This document shows positions 22,643 to 34,948 of a stretch of 64,000 bases of DNA, piece by piece; within the stretch, counting starts at the first letter, position 1; every line of letters begins with the position of its first letter. The stretch is from positions 18,719,206 to 18,783,205 of the forward strand of contig CM068388.1 of NCBI GenBank assembly GCA_034770075.1, written 5' to 3'. Position numbers and translations under genes: made by a program. A model generated the notes under the pieces. It saw only the letters and a list, made by a program, of their open reading frames with translations, made no database searches and was not told the DNA's origin. Origin of the DNA: Aralia elata (taxonomy: Eukaryota; Streptophyta; Magnoliopsida; Apiales; Araliaceae).

Positions 22643-25600
22643 TGTGACGCCCCCAAATCCGGGTCACCTGAGCCACGGACCTGGTTCGCCACTATCTAAA
22701 ATAATAATTATACAATCGATAACTTAAAGCGGAATAAAGGAATATTTACATTGATATAACATAAATAAACCTGTCCCAAGTCTCGAAACCAATAATATTA
22801 CAAAACATAACATAATACAAAAGGGTAAATATGTCTTAATACACGACGTCAATAATAAGTCTTAATACAAACGGTAATTCTAGAGCAACAAATTACAACT
22901 ACTCCGTAGCTTTCCCCTTTCCCTTATCTTTTCCTGAGCTCTCGCCACGTGCCGCACTAACTGAAATGTTTTTAAAGAGAGCAAGGGGTGAGCAACAATT
23001 TGCCCCGCAAGTATAATAGCAGTGAATAATCACATGAATAACTTTATAGTTCTCAGGAGTAAAAAATTTAGCTAACACAAGGAAATAAACAACTTCTTTC
23101 ATCACCATTATAGTGGCCACTAAGGACCGAAGGATTTCTGAAGTATCCAAGGATTTCAAAGTTTCCCGAAGAAGGGAACTATTCAATACTGAGGGTGCAC
23201 CAAGGCACAGAACTCTATTCTAGAATTACTGGAAATTCATCCGATAATCCACAAAACTGGTACAATAGGTGATCAGCCTAAAATACCTGGCGTTATGCAT
23301 AAGCCTTACATTTTCCATTTACGCGCGTGTCGGTTTCCCGACGTTTATACAATTTCCCCTGCTGTGAGGGTTGTTCCACTCAGCTTTACATGGGAGTCCA
23401 GACCAAAACAATTTGATCGGACAATTTTACTTAACAACAATAATAGTTGGAGGACTTTAACCTCACTTTAGTAACCAAATCAATAAGTGTCTAGCTGAAA
23501 CAATTAGCCTTGACATAGCTTTTAAACAGTCTATGGAATAAAGAACTTTAAGGTTCAACAACATGCCTGATAGCATTTAAAAATATCTTGAATGAATAAA
23601 AATTCATAATCTTTGGAATCACACAATATATAACATTGCATGAAATGGGCTTTCATTGCAATACTTGAATAGAAGTATGAATACTAGCACATTAATTGCT
23701 AAATTGATAAGTAATTTGAACGGAGTCAAGAAGCTCAATAAGCTTGCTCAATAAATAATATTTGCTCGATAGATAAATGAATTCGAAACTTGCCCAATAA
23801 ATGAATCGAGTAAGGAAAACTCGCACAATTAAATAGGAGTTGTATGAGTTAGGAAACTTGCCTTGTACGTGCGTTAATAACTTGACGTTAATCGTCCGTC
23901 AACAAAATATCCTACATAGTTTATTAAAATCATCATAAATATTAGTCACAAAAGAACTAGGTTCATTACAGTCATCACATCATTAAAATACATTGATTGC
24001 CACTACGCTTACCCAGTCGGGGGTCTCGCTCCCCGGTACAAAAATCGTTTAGGTCAACATCGCTAATCCGTTAATTCAATTTACGCCTTAGGACAACATC
24101 GTTTAGGTCGACACGGGTATAAATTAAGCACATAAAGCTTTAACAAGATATAAGCGTTTTTAATCATTTTGTACAAAAATATAAGTTTTAGACTTGCGGG
24201 AAAAATTTACTGGGTCCGACCCGATCCGGCCCGACCCGACCCGGTCCAGCCCGACCCGACCCGGACCAGGCGCGGAACAGCGGCATGCAGTAGCAGTTCT
24301 GCAGTTCCTGCAGAACCGCGAACTGGTAGACTCTCGCCCGCTTCAGCCCCTATATCTCCCTCTATACTCGATCAATTTGGTCCGTTACGGACTCTATGGA
24401 TTCCCAAGACACGAGACTACAATATATCAAAAATGCAAGATGACCCATAAACACTAACACAGCCAAATCCTTAGCCAAAGCACCACATTGATGCTCTGTT
24501 TTTCGCAGTCATGATGCATTTCACTAAAACCTTCACTGTAACTTTATTTTAGCATCATTTTGGTTCATTCCAACTAAGTTATCTTCACAACTCATGGAAG
24601 TACAATACTAAAACAACAAACAATCAAAATAATTACATCATCAAGGCTTTACAGTCCTCTAACAGTCCAAAGGTCCAAAAGTCCAAAAATGTCCAAAGTT
24701 CATCCTTTAAGCCAAGGTTCGGATCTTTCCTTGTTTTTGTTCCACTTTGAGGGTGTTAATGGTTTATATAGATTCTTTAAGAACCTCCATGGTAGATTCA
24801 ACACAACCAACAACAACGAAAATCAACAAAATCCAACCCGCAAGCATGAAAGCAAAACAAAACTCATGAAAACTTCACTTGGAGAAGAAATGGTTGTGGT
24901 TTGTGATTACCTCTTTGTTGCTTGCTTTGAGTAGAATGAGATGGTTTGCTAGAGTGCTCCTGGACTCCCTCTTGCTTGCTGCTCTTCTCCTTCTTTTCCC
25001 TCCTTCCTTGCTTTTCTTCTTCTTCCCGAACACTCTTCTCTTTTCCTACTTCCTTCTTTCTCTCTCTCTCTCTCTTTGTAGCTCTATCCTTGCTTGCAAA
25101 AATGAGGAGTATACAGATGGTTTAAGTGAGAAGGAGGATGAGTTGATGGGAGGATAAGGTGGGTGCTTCGGGAGAAGATGGAATGTATTGATATGTAGAA
25201 ATTACTTCACCCGAGCTCTTGAAAACCAAATTGAGGAGGATGTTTGGTGAAGTTAAAAATCCCATGCTTAGTGTCCTGTGATGGTTTATTCCCCCCTCAT
25301 GTGATTGGCTAATACAATTAATGCTCTCTCCTGATTGGTTGAGGCTTAATTGCCTCTCCAATTAATCAAATATACAGATAAATATACCCGAATACTCCCA
25401 CTTTTGTACCAAATTTGGTAAATATCTCTACCCAAAATTAAAATGGGTACTCCCATAAATTATTGGGATGCGTAAAAATATTTATTATGGGATTTGTCCC
25501 ATTATTCGGAATGCCCATATTATACATTTCGGATACATATTAAATCACGTATCAGCTCCAATAAAATTTCTGACACTTGGAAAAATTATTCCTTCGCGTA

Positions 25601-25821
25601 CACGTCTTAACAAAATTAATAGAAAGAGACGCAAAAATATTCGGGCGTGAATAGTACCCGTGAATAGTGTCTCGGGAAACGTGCCCCAGGAATATTAACT
25701 TTGTGAATTTTCGCAAAATCGATTTATTCACTCTAACGATACAACAACACATAAAATTTAACATATGCACATTTTCTAGGTTGTAACACAATTCTAAACA
25801 CATAGTACAGATTAATATAAA

Positions 25822-25854
<33 letters not shown>

Positions 25855-25912
25855 TCATTTTGTTCATACATAACTCGGGTTACAAGGAAATCTAAAATTC
25901 CCGATCGTTACA
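22643..25912 (-). mobile_element. Solo LTR S2 (3.27 kb) inserted in B
   Basis: The plus strand starts TGTGACGCCCCCAAATCCGGG and ends CCCGATCGTTACA, both matching the ends of the H LTR in reverse, with TATAC duplications outside. There are no internal domains, so this is a solo LTR of the H family, diverged by my eye to about 85 percent. It has GGGTCGGG-type repeats at about 24210-24270 and a pyrimidine tract at about 25000-25080, but not the six-copy CGCYGCAGCG array that H has at the aligned place. An (AAT)n microsatellite lies at 25820-25855. Confidence 0.9.
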
Positions 25913-26440
25913 TATACCTTATTAGATACTGGTTCTACCCACTCTTTTATTTCGCCAACATGTGCTCAACGCCTGAATTTGACTCCTGAAAAATTAGATT
26001 TTGACTTATTTGTCGAAACACCATTAGCACAAACATTCGTTACATCTACAGTCTATAAATCTTGTTTTGTTCAAATCGACACCCTCACATTACCTGTTGA
26101 TCTTATCTCTTTAGACATGCATGAATTTGATTGGTTAACTGCTCATCATGCTAAAATTGATTGCTTTCGTAAGGTCATTAGTTTTCATTTTCCTAATCAA
26201 CCTATTATGCGAATTCAAGCAACCAAACCGTTGAAATCAATAACCGTCATTTCTTGTCACAAAGTCATTCGTTTATTGAAAAACGGATGTCAAGCTTCCT
26301 TAGCCCATGTAACTGATTTAAACAAAAATACGTCAGATTTGAATGATATTTCTATTGTTATTAAGTTTCCTGACGTATTTCCCGAAGAACTTCCTGGCCT
26401 ACCCCTAGACCGTCAAATCAAATTTTTGTATCGACCTTGA
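25913..26440 (+). pseudogene. pro: Element B protease and pol linker
   Basis: The DTGSTHSFISPTCAQRL active-site region begins at about 25923, followed by the retropepsin body and the linker into RT (FPDVFPEELPGLPLDRQ). Between MHEFD and WLTAHHAKIDC the usual VILGMD-type residues are absent, an in-frame deletion relative to E, G and H. The frame ends at 26440, before RT. Confidence 0.8.
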
Positions 26441-27404
26441 ACCCAATACAAAATCCATTTCTAAGACCCCATATGTATGGCTCCTATTGAATTTTTTGGA
26501 GTTAAAAATCCAACTACAGGAGTTGTTAGATACCGACTTCATACGCTCGAATACATCGCATTAGGGTGCTCCTATTTTATTTGTAAAGAAGAAAGATGAG
26601 AGTAACTAGAAATCTATGCAAATCATAAAAGCCTCAAATATTTCTTCACCCAGAAGGAACTCAACATGCGACAACGACGTTGGCTCGAGCTGTTGAAGGA
26701 TTACGACTATACCATTCAATACCATCTTGGAAAGGCGAACCTAGAAGCTGACGCATTGCGTAGAAGAACGTATGCAAGTACGAGTACGATGCTAACAACG
26801 TAATTACCCATTTTGGATGACTTACAAAGGATGAATATAGAGTTAAAGACTCCACGAACCCACGTGAAGATAATAACGTATATAAGCAGCACAAGATCGT
26901 CAATAGAGTTATGTTGGTCTTCATCTAAGGGATGATGAATTCAAAATCGGATGCCATGTATCCTTACGTGTTATTCTATGGAAGGGAGATACAAGATTCG
27001 AAAAGAGAGGATAGCTCAACCCTCGATTTATCGGTTCATTTGAAATCCTCGATCGAGTAGGAACTGTGGCCTACAGACTCGCCTTACCACCAAGCATGTC
27101 TCATATTTATAAGGTTTTTTACATATCCATGCTACGTAAATATGTGAAAGATCCGAACCACGTTATTGAATTAGAACCAGACGAGATAGCAGAGGATTTA
27201 ACGTACGAAGAGATACCTGTCAAGGTTTTAGATAAGAAGGAACATATTCTACGATCAAAGTTTATACCTCAAGTCAAAGTTTTATGGAGAAACCATGATA
27301 CTGAGGAAATGACCTGGGAGTTAGAATCTGAAATGAGAGCAAGGTATCCTCACCTCTTCGATATTCCAGGTACGTACGTCAATTTCGAGGACGAAATTTC
27401 ATAA
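26441..27404 (+). pseudogene. pol: Element B pol remnant: RNase H scrap and chromodomain end
   Basis: RT is nearly absent. At about 26620-26765 an RNase H/linker scrap reads NHKSLKYFFTQKELNMRQRRW and LGKANLEADAL. The integrase zinc and DDE core are missing. From 27066 an intact frame holds the integrase C-terminus and chromodomain (VKVLWRNHDTEEMTWELESEM). The region shows at least two large internal deletions, so B is non-autonomous. Confidence 0.8.
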
Positions 27405-27415
27405 GGAGGGGTGAT
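27381..27415 (+). promoter_or_regulatory. Element B polypurine tract with upstream hairpin
   Basis: AATTTCGAGGACGAAATT (7-bp stem, AGGA loop) at 27381-27398 is followed by ATAAGGAGGGGTGAT and the 3' LTR. The polypurine tract primes plus-strand DNA. Compare 48330-48365 in H. Confidence 0.8.
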
Positions 27416-27756
27416 TGTAAGACCCCGAATTTATGAAATAAAAGTTTATTATTTTCTTTATAATTATTTTTCTAAATAGTGAAGTGCTTAATTGTTATAA
27501 ATGATAGTTAAGGGTGTTATATGCAAATTATCTGATAAACAGTATGTTGGGAAATATTCTTTTTGTCGGGAAATATTCTTTCCCCGACAGAAAGAATATT
27601 CCCCAACAAAAAGAATATTCCCCGATATACTGTTTATTAGATAATTTGCATATAACACCCTTAACTATCATTTATAACAATTAAGCACTTCACTATTTAG
27701 AAAAATAATCGTAAAGAAAATAATAAACTTTTATTTCATAAAGTCGGGGTGTTACA
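27416..27756. repeat. Chimeric palindrome of two LTR heads (about 165-bp arms)
   Basis: The left arm is the first 165 or so bases of the B 3' LTR (TGTAAGACCCCGAATTTATG). The right arm is the reverse complement of the head of another family member and ends GGGGTGTTACA. The right arm shares the A-type GACTTTATG and a -GATT variant rather than the B-type bases, so it is not a simple copy of the left arm. The rest of both elements is gone. The next 5 bases, TAATC, would be the target flank of the second element (X). Confidence 0.82.
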
Positions 27757-29065
27757 TAATCCTCCAGAGGCAACATGTCTGGGGGAAAGGCCAAGATAAG
27801 TGGGAAGTATAGCAACTACGGGAAGAATCACTCAGGTGAGTGTATGAAGGGGAGGAACATTTGTTATCGTTGCGGACAACCGGGGCACATGGCTCCTCAG
27901 TGTCCGAATAAACAGAAAGGAGGGTGTTTCTCGTGTATAGCCCAAGACCACCAGATCAAGGACTGCCCGAAGAGAAAGGGTGATGCAGCTAGCGACAATC
28001 ACAACAACAACAACAATAACAAGCCGAGCATTAGAGGGCTAGCTAGTCAAGCCAACAGACCAATGACACACATGTTCAATATGACCGTTCAGGATGCAGT
28101 GGAGTCCAAGGACATGGTGTCAGGTATCATCCCAATCAATAAAATAGATGCATATGTGTTATTTAATTCGGGTGCTACCTACTCTTTCGTTTCTAAAGAT
28201 TTTGCGAGAAGGTTAGAATTACCTCGTGAAAGATTAAAACACCCTATGAACGTAGAAGTAGCAAACAAAGAAATTATTCCTGTAGACTACATTCATAGGA
28301 ATTGTTGCGTCGAATTGCGAGGATTTGAGCTCAACGTGGATTTAATACCAATTTGTTTGGGAGAATTTGATGTAATCCTTGGGATGGATTAGTTATTGAG
28401 TCACGGAGTAGTCATCGACTGTAAGGAGAAGTGTGTACACCTGAAGACTCCAAATAAGTCAAATGTGGTATTCTATGGTAGAAAATCGCCAAGACAATCT
28501 TGTTATCTGACGATGATGCAAGCAAGGAGGTTGCTTAGAAGAGGTTGCATAGGTTATTTGGCTCATGTGGTTGATACTCGACGAGTCGAGGGTGAACTGA
28601 GCTAGATACCTGTCGTAAGGGAATTCGGTGACGTCTTCCCAGATGAAATTCTGGGATTGCCACCGGATAGAGAGATAGAATTCGTAATTGACTAGGTACC
28701 GGGAACGACATTGATATCCAAGGTGTTTTATCGAATGGCACCAGTAGAGATGAAAGAACTAAAGGTTCAATTATAGGAATTATTAGACAAAGGTTATATC
28801 AGGCCTAGCGTGTCACCATAAGGAGCGCCAGTACTGTTCGTAAAGAAGAAGGATGGTTCAATGAGACTATGTATCGACTATCGCGAGTTGAACAAAGTCA
28901 CAATTAAGAATAAGTATCCGTTGCCCAGAATTGATGATCTGTTAGATTAACTCAAGGGAGGGAAATACTTTTCAAAGATTGATCTAAGAACGGGCTATCA
29001 TCAACTGAAGGTGAGGCGGGAAGATATTCCGAAGACTGCATTCAGAACTCATTATGGGCATTTCA
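27757..29065 (+). pseudogene. gag-pro-pol: Element E gag knuckles, protease and RT N-terminus
   Basis: Old Tekay-like polyprotein. Zinc knuckles CYRCGQPGHMAPQC and CFSCIAQDHQIKDC come first, then FNMTVQDAV, protease with VLFNSGATYSFVS (Asn where catalytic Asp is expected), then the RT palm start RLCIDYRELNKVTIKNKYPLP and FSKIDLRTGYHQLK. Stops include 28390-28392 (Trp to stop) and several Gln or Trp to stop changes between 28600 and 28960, mostly C to T or G to A. The left end is truncated at the palindrome. The right end stops inside GHF, where G is inserted, and continues at 52222. Confidence 0.88.
29061..29065. repeat. Target-site duplication of G, left copy TTTCA
   Basis: TTTCA at 29061-29065 pairs with TTTCG at 52222-52226. 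The single difference is CG to CA, a typical deamination. The RT coding frame is restored across the two sites. Confidence 0.88.
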
Positions 29066-31832
29066 CGTGACACCCCCAAATCCAGGTACTTAATTTCCAC
29101 AAATTTGGTGTTCACTATCTCATTCATTCACATCTATCTACCCATAACAAAGAACAATTAAATAAACTTAAAGAAACATCTTCCCAAAATGGGTTACATC
29201 ACCAAACTATTAAACAATCAAATCCCAGGTTATCTTAACCATAATACATCAATGCGGAATAAAACATAATTTTAAACAAGTCTTTGATACAAATAAACAT
29301 CAAGTGGATAATAAATCTCTTGCTACTTTGGCATCTTGCCCTTGCCTTTACTCGTGGACGGCTCGTCCTACTTTTCTGGCTTAGCTGCAATGATTAGTGC
29401 AAGAGTGAGCAAACAATTGCTCACAAGTATGATAACAATAACATTTAAATGAAATGGATTTCAACTGAGGAATAATAGTTTTCTGAATCTCAGTCAATAA
29501 ATGATCAAAGTCTAAAAGCTCGTTAGAATGCTTGATTCCAAGGAAAATAGATTTCAAGATTTAGAAATTATATCTGAGGGTCACAAGACCTCGAACTATG
29601 TCCTAGGTTAACAAGTATTTCTACTGTAACCTTTAACAGTCATATAGACTATGGACCAACATCTCGTACTCAGGGGGATCAGCCCTTTGTACAATGTATT
29701 GTGCACAAACATTTTAACGCTGTCGCGTAAGTAATCCCCTATATTAGGGTTGTTCATCTCAGTTTATCGTCTGAATCCGTACCAAAAGAAACTTGGCTTG
29801 GAACAAGAATATAAAATATTCTAAGTCTTTGAAATCACTCATCAACTAAGGACTAGTTGAATCAATAAGGGTTTGCTAGTCTAATTCATCAATAGAGTTT
29901 GTTCAATAGAAATTATACTCGAAGTTTGAATAACAAACAATGATTGGAATAAAGCTTAAGTACGTAATCATGATAGTAACCTTGCTTGAATATCAGTAAG
30001 CTAAGGTCAATAAGCTTGCTCAATATAAATAAACTTGTATTGAATAAATTAACAAGTTAAAAGGGAAGAACAACTTGCTGTAAATAATTTTCAAGTTTAA
30101 GGGAGGAAAACTTGTCTCAAGCGTAGATTACAAATTTAAGTAATTCACAATCCTTAAACAACCTATACATTTAATTATAAGATGGTAACATAATTAGTCA
30201 CAAGATTAAAAGCATTTTAGGCTTGCTTTTTATCTCATTTTATTATAATATCTCATTTAGCAAACCATAATCAACAAGTTTCAATCATCTTGGAATTTCA
30301 TTAATCACTTAATACATTAATATAAGTTTAATTATGCATCATAACTTCCAAGAAAAGAAAACAAAATAATAATAATTTTTTTTTTCACAGCAGTGATTCT
30401 CGCCGGGGTGAGAATTCCCTTTTAAACTTTCTCGCCGGGGCGAGGATTCCCTTTTAAAATTTCTCGCCGGGGCGAGGATTTACAGTTCATTTCTCTCGCC
30501 GGTGCGAGAGACCTGGCAGTCGTCTCCTACAGTCGCGAACCAGTGAAAACTTAGGCCAAATTTGGCCAAATTTTCCGAATTCTACCATCCAATACACAAA
30601 TTAAATATACCCAGACATCATATATAATACAAAACATTTACCCAACATGTTTACTAAACATTTTAATCATTCTAACACATAAACAACCAATCTAAACCCA
30701 AGAATTTCACTGTTAAACAGTTTATTCAAGTTTTGGCCATTTTCATGAAATTAAGCTCTGTAAATTCATTTTTCAACCAATTAAAACCATTCTTCTTGCA
30801 TTATTCTTGTTTTTCATCATATAATCATAAACAATTATTAACTTACCGATTAATAACCAATTAGAGCATCAATTTTCATACATATAAACCATTCATGAAA
30901 TAAAACTCTGTAAAAACTAAAAACACTATTCTAAAACTTGCTTTCATGGATTAACACCTCTAAATTGATTATTAATCATCATATAATCATCTAACACATG
31001 ATTACTACCAATTATACCAAGTAATTCATGTTTTAAGCAAGTAAATAATTTACAGAGAACTAAAAAAAATAAAATAAAGTAAAGAGTTTATACCTTCTAT
31101 TTGCTTTGATTAATAAGGTTAACCTCCTTTGATTTGAATTTCTTCCTCCAATACCCAAACTATTCTCACAATTTCTCTCTTCTTCTCACAAATTCTCAAG
31201 CTCTGCTCTCTCTTTTCTCTCAAACTCTGATGTTCTTTCTTTCTTTCTTTCTTTACAACTGACGTAGTTTAAAATATAAACTGATAACTTAATAAACAAA
31301 TAATAACGTATAATCTAAATTTAATCCATCAGTTAAAAATTTCAAAAGCCTCTAAGGCTTGTTTGGTTAAATTAAAATAGAATAATCCATTATTTCCAAC
31401 CAAAGGTCATACGACCTTGTTTGGAAAAACTAAATTAAAACTCCTTCCATTTATTTTAATAAACCATTATAATATATAGTTTTAAATGTCACACTTCTAA
31501 TTTAATCGAACTTATTATTAAATAAATTCAATTAAACCTTACTAACTTAAATAATAATTTCATTTAACAAATAATAATAATACCAAATAAATTCTCTTAT
31601 TCAAATAAATTATTTATTCAAATAAACCTTTTCATCATCTAATTTAATTATTAAATTAAATTAGAATAAACATAACAAATCACATTCAAATAACATTTAA
31701 CATTATTAAACTCAACATATACCCATTCCACAAAAACTTAATAAATTATTTATTTAGCTCAATAAATTAATAAAAATATTTATATAACTCAATAAATATT
31801 TTTATTCAATCACAAAAATTGCATTCGTTACA
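29066..31832 (-). repeat. Element G 3' LTR
   Basis: This 2.77-kb LTR has ends TGTAACGAATGCAATTT (at 31832) and CTGGATTTGGGGGTGTCACG (at 29066; the other copy ends CACA). A likely TATA-like TTTATATTTTAA lies near 31270, followed by a (GAAA)n and purine-rich tract in LTR sense. The CTCGCC palindrome array is at 30399-30508. Confidence 0.9.
30399..30508 (-). repeat. Palindrome array CTCGCCGGGGCGAG in G 3' LTR
   Basis: Four copies start at 30399, 30431, 30463 and 30495, exactly 32 bp apart. Spacers are AT-rich (for example ATTCCCTTTTAAA) and differ in the last interval. One copy has a T at the centre (GCCGGTGCGAG). Confidence 0.9.
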
Positions 31833-31930
31833 TCTTTCCCTCCTTAAAAGGATTCTGTCCCCAGAATCACAACGCAATTAAATCATCCGTTACATTCTCC
31901 CCTCCTTACAAAGATTCTGTCCCCAGAATT
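31833..31930 (-). promoter_or_regulatory. Element G polypurine tract, tandemly duplicated
   Basis: Two copies of the hairpin plus purine tract are present: GATTCTGGGGACAGAATC then TTTTAAGGAGGGAAAGA next to the LTR, and ATTCTGGGGACAGAATC then GTAAGGAGGGGAGAA followed by a second LTR-like start TGTAACGGATGATTT. H has one copy only. Confidence 0.75.
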
Positions 31931-31942
31931 GCAATATAAAGA

Positions 31943-34933
31943 CTAAACAAATAATTGAGGAAAATTTTGCATCATTTGCTCTTCGAGTTCCCACGTTGCT
32001 TCTTCAGCACTGTGGTTCCTCCAGATTACCTTAATAGAAGGTATCACTTTATTTCTAAGTACTTGCTCCTTCCTGTCCACTATCTGTACAAGAACCTCTT
32101 AATAAGACAAATCTTTCTCGAATTGTATCGGTTCATATTTTATGACATGCTTATAATCAGACTTATACGGTCGTAGCACCGATATGTGGAAGACATTATG
32201 AATGTGGTCTAACTCGGGAGGTAAAGCTCCCTCATAAGCCACCTCGCCTATTCGTTTCAGCACTTCGAACGGTCCAATAAATCGCGGACTCAGCTTACCC
32301 TTATTACCAAATCTGATTTTCCCTTTCCAGGGAGATACCTTGAGAAACACGAAACTACCGACGTCAAATGCACGATCTTGACGATGTTTATCCGCATATT
32401 TCTTTTTCCTATCTTGAGCGGCTATCAGTCTAGCTCTTATCATCTTGACAATTTCAGCAGTTTGTTGTACCAGCTCGGGTCCCAATAGTCGTCGTTCACC
32501 AACCTCATCCCAACATAATGGAGTTCTGCATTTCCTTCCGTACAATGCTTCGTAGGGCGGCATGCCGATACTAGCGTGATGACTATTGTTGTAAGCAAAC
32601 TCGACCAGAGGTAAATGATCATCCCAGTTGCCTTTAAAATCCATAACGCACGCTCGAAGCATATCCTCCAACGTTTGAATTGTTCTTTCGCTCTGGCCAT
32701 CGGTTTGAGGATGGTAGGCTGTACTCATTCTCAACTGCGTTCCCAAACAAGCTTGCAAACTCCTCCAAAATTTTGAGGTGAAACGTGGATCTCTGTCTGA
32801 CACTATTGACACTGGAACACCGTGCCTTGAGATAATCTCCTTTACGTATAATTTCGCCAGCTGATCCAAAGTGAATCTGATTTTGATAGGCAAGAAATGT
32901 GCTGATTTCGTCAATCTGTCAACTATGACCCATATTGCGTCATACCCCTTCTGAGTAGTTAGAAGCCCTACCACAAAATCCATTGTGATATGCTCCCACT
33001 TCCATTCTGGTATCTCCAAGGGCTGTAACAAACCACTTGGTCGTTGATGCTCAGCTTTGACTCTCTGACAAGTGAGACATTTCGCAACACATTCAGCAAC
33101 CTCTCTTTTCATGTTTGGCCACCAAAAATGTTGGCGAAGATCCTGGTACATCTTTGTGCTTCCCGGGTGAACCGAAAATCTTGAACTGTGAGCTTCGTTC
33201 ACAATCTCTTCTCTGATCTCTGGCACTGACGGAACCCAGATTCTGCCCTCAAATCTCAGCATTCCTTCGGTGTCGATTTTGTATTTAAGCTCTTCTCCCT
33301 TAAGCACTCTTTGCCGTATTTTATCACATTCCTCATCGTGAAGTTGCGCTTCCTTCACCTTTTCTACCAAAGTTGGTTGGGTTTCCATCTGGAACAATTT
33401 TTCATTAGACTCTGGCAGACACTTCACCTCTAGCTCCAATTTAACCATTTCCGCTATAAGCTTCTCCTGAGCAGTTAACATAAACAGTTTCTCCCGACCT
33501 TTTCTACTCAAAGCGTCGGCAATCACATTAGCCTTTCCCGGATGGTATAGAATTTCACAGTCATAATCTTTGATCAATTCTATCCATCTTCTCTGCCGCA
33601 TATTCAAATCCTTCTGTGTGAAAATATACTTCAAACTTTTATGGTCTGTATATATCTCACACTTCTCCCCATAGAGATAGTGCCTCCAAATTTTCAAAGC
33701 AAATACCACGGTTGCTAACTCCAAATCATGGGTCGGATAACCTATTTCATAGTCTTTTAGTTGGCGCGATGCATATGCAATAACCTTACCATTCTGCATC
33801 AACACACAACCAAGTCCTTTATGCGATGCGTCGCTATACACCACAAAATTTCCTGTATCATCTGGCAAAGACAACACAGGTGCCGAACTTAGTCTCTTCT
33901 TTAGTTCTTGGAAACTCTCTTCGCATTTCTCCGTCCAAACGAACTTCACTGATTTCCTTGTTAAATTCGTCAACGGAGTGGCGATCCTGGAGAAATCTTG
34001 AATAAAACGCCTGTAGTATCCTGCCAAACCTAGGAAACTCCTCACTTCTGACGGTGTCTTCGGCTGATCCCAGTTCATCACAGATTCCACTTTAGCTGGA
34101 TCCACTGAAATCCCGTCTTTATCGATCACATGTCCAAGAAATTGAACACACTCCAACCAAAATTCGCACTTTGAAAATTTTGCATACAATTTCTCCTTTC
34201 TTAACGCCTCCAATGTCACCCTCAAATGTTCCACATGTTCTTCTTGAGTTTTGGAGTAGACCAGAATGTCGTCTATAAATACCACCACAAATTTATCCAG
34301 AAATGGTTTGAATACCCTATTCATTAAGTCCATGAATGCTGCAGGCGCATTCGTTAAACCAAATGACATAACCAAAAACTCATAGTGACCATATCTAGTT
34401 CGAAATGCCGTCTTTGGTATGTCTTCTTTTCTCACCTTCAATTGTTGGTACCCACTTCGTAAATCTATCTTCGAAAAATATCTTGCTCCCTTCAGTTGGT
34501 CAAACAGGCCATCGATCCTTGGCAACGGATACTTGTTTTTGATCGTGACCTTGTTCAACTCTCTATAATCAATGCAAAGACGCATCGACCCATCCTTCTT
34601 CTTAACAAACAATACCGGTGCTCCCCACAGCGAAACGCTCGGTTGAATATACTTCTTATCTAGCAGCTCTTGCAGCTGCACCATTAACTCCTTCATTTCT
34701 ACCGGAGCCATTCGATACGGGGCTTTCGATATAGGGGCCGTTCCCGGTGCTAAATCAATCACAAACTCGATTTCCCTATCTGGCGGTAATCCTGGCAAAT
34801 CATCAGGAAACACGTCCGCAAAATCCCTAACTACTGGTATCTCCTCCAGTTTTGCACCCACCTTTCGGGTATCAACTATGTAGGCTAGATATCCTACACA
34901 TCCTTGTCTCAACATCTTTCTGGCCTGCATCAT
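31943..34933 (-). pseudogene. pol: Element G pol: RT, RNase H, integrase, chromodomain
   Basis: RT copies the RNA, RNase H removes it, integrase inserts the DNA, and the chromodomain is thought to steer insertion to heterochromatin. Seen in order: RLCIDYRELNKVTIKNKYPLP, FSKIDLRSGYQQLK, VVVFIDDILVYSK (catalytic), FVVYSDASHKGLGCVL, HPGKANVIADALSRK, integrase zinc domain (H..H..KCLTCQ), then MDFVVGL, SDRDPRF and GQSERTIQ (DDE). The frame is open from 34933 to a TAA at 32099-32101; beyond that stop the same frame continues through an intact chromodomain (VIWRNHSAEEATWELEEQM) to TAG at 31943-31945. A single nonsense change therefore removes the chromodomain. It is close to H pol throughout. Confidence 0.92.
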
Positions 34934-34948
34934 CGTCAGACAACTCGT

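Noticed and set aside
24169..25157. ORFs in S2
   Set aside because: Compositional ORFs over GGGTCGGG and CT-rich repeats of a solo LTR.
18795..27756. B as a simple insertion in D
   Set aside because: D does not resume after B, and the target flanks CTAGA and TAATC do not match; a rearrangement is needed.
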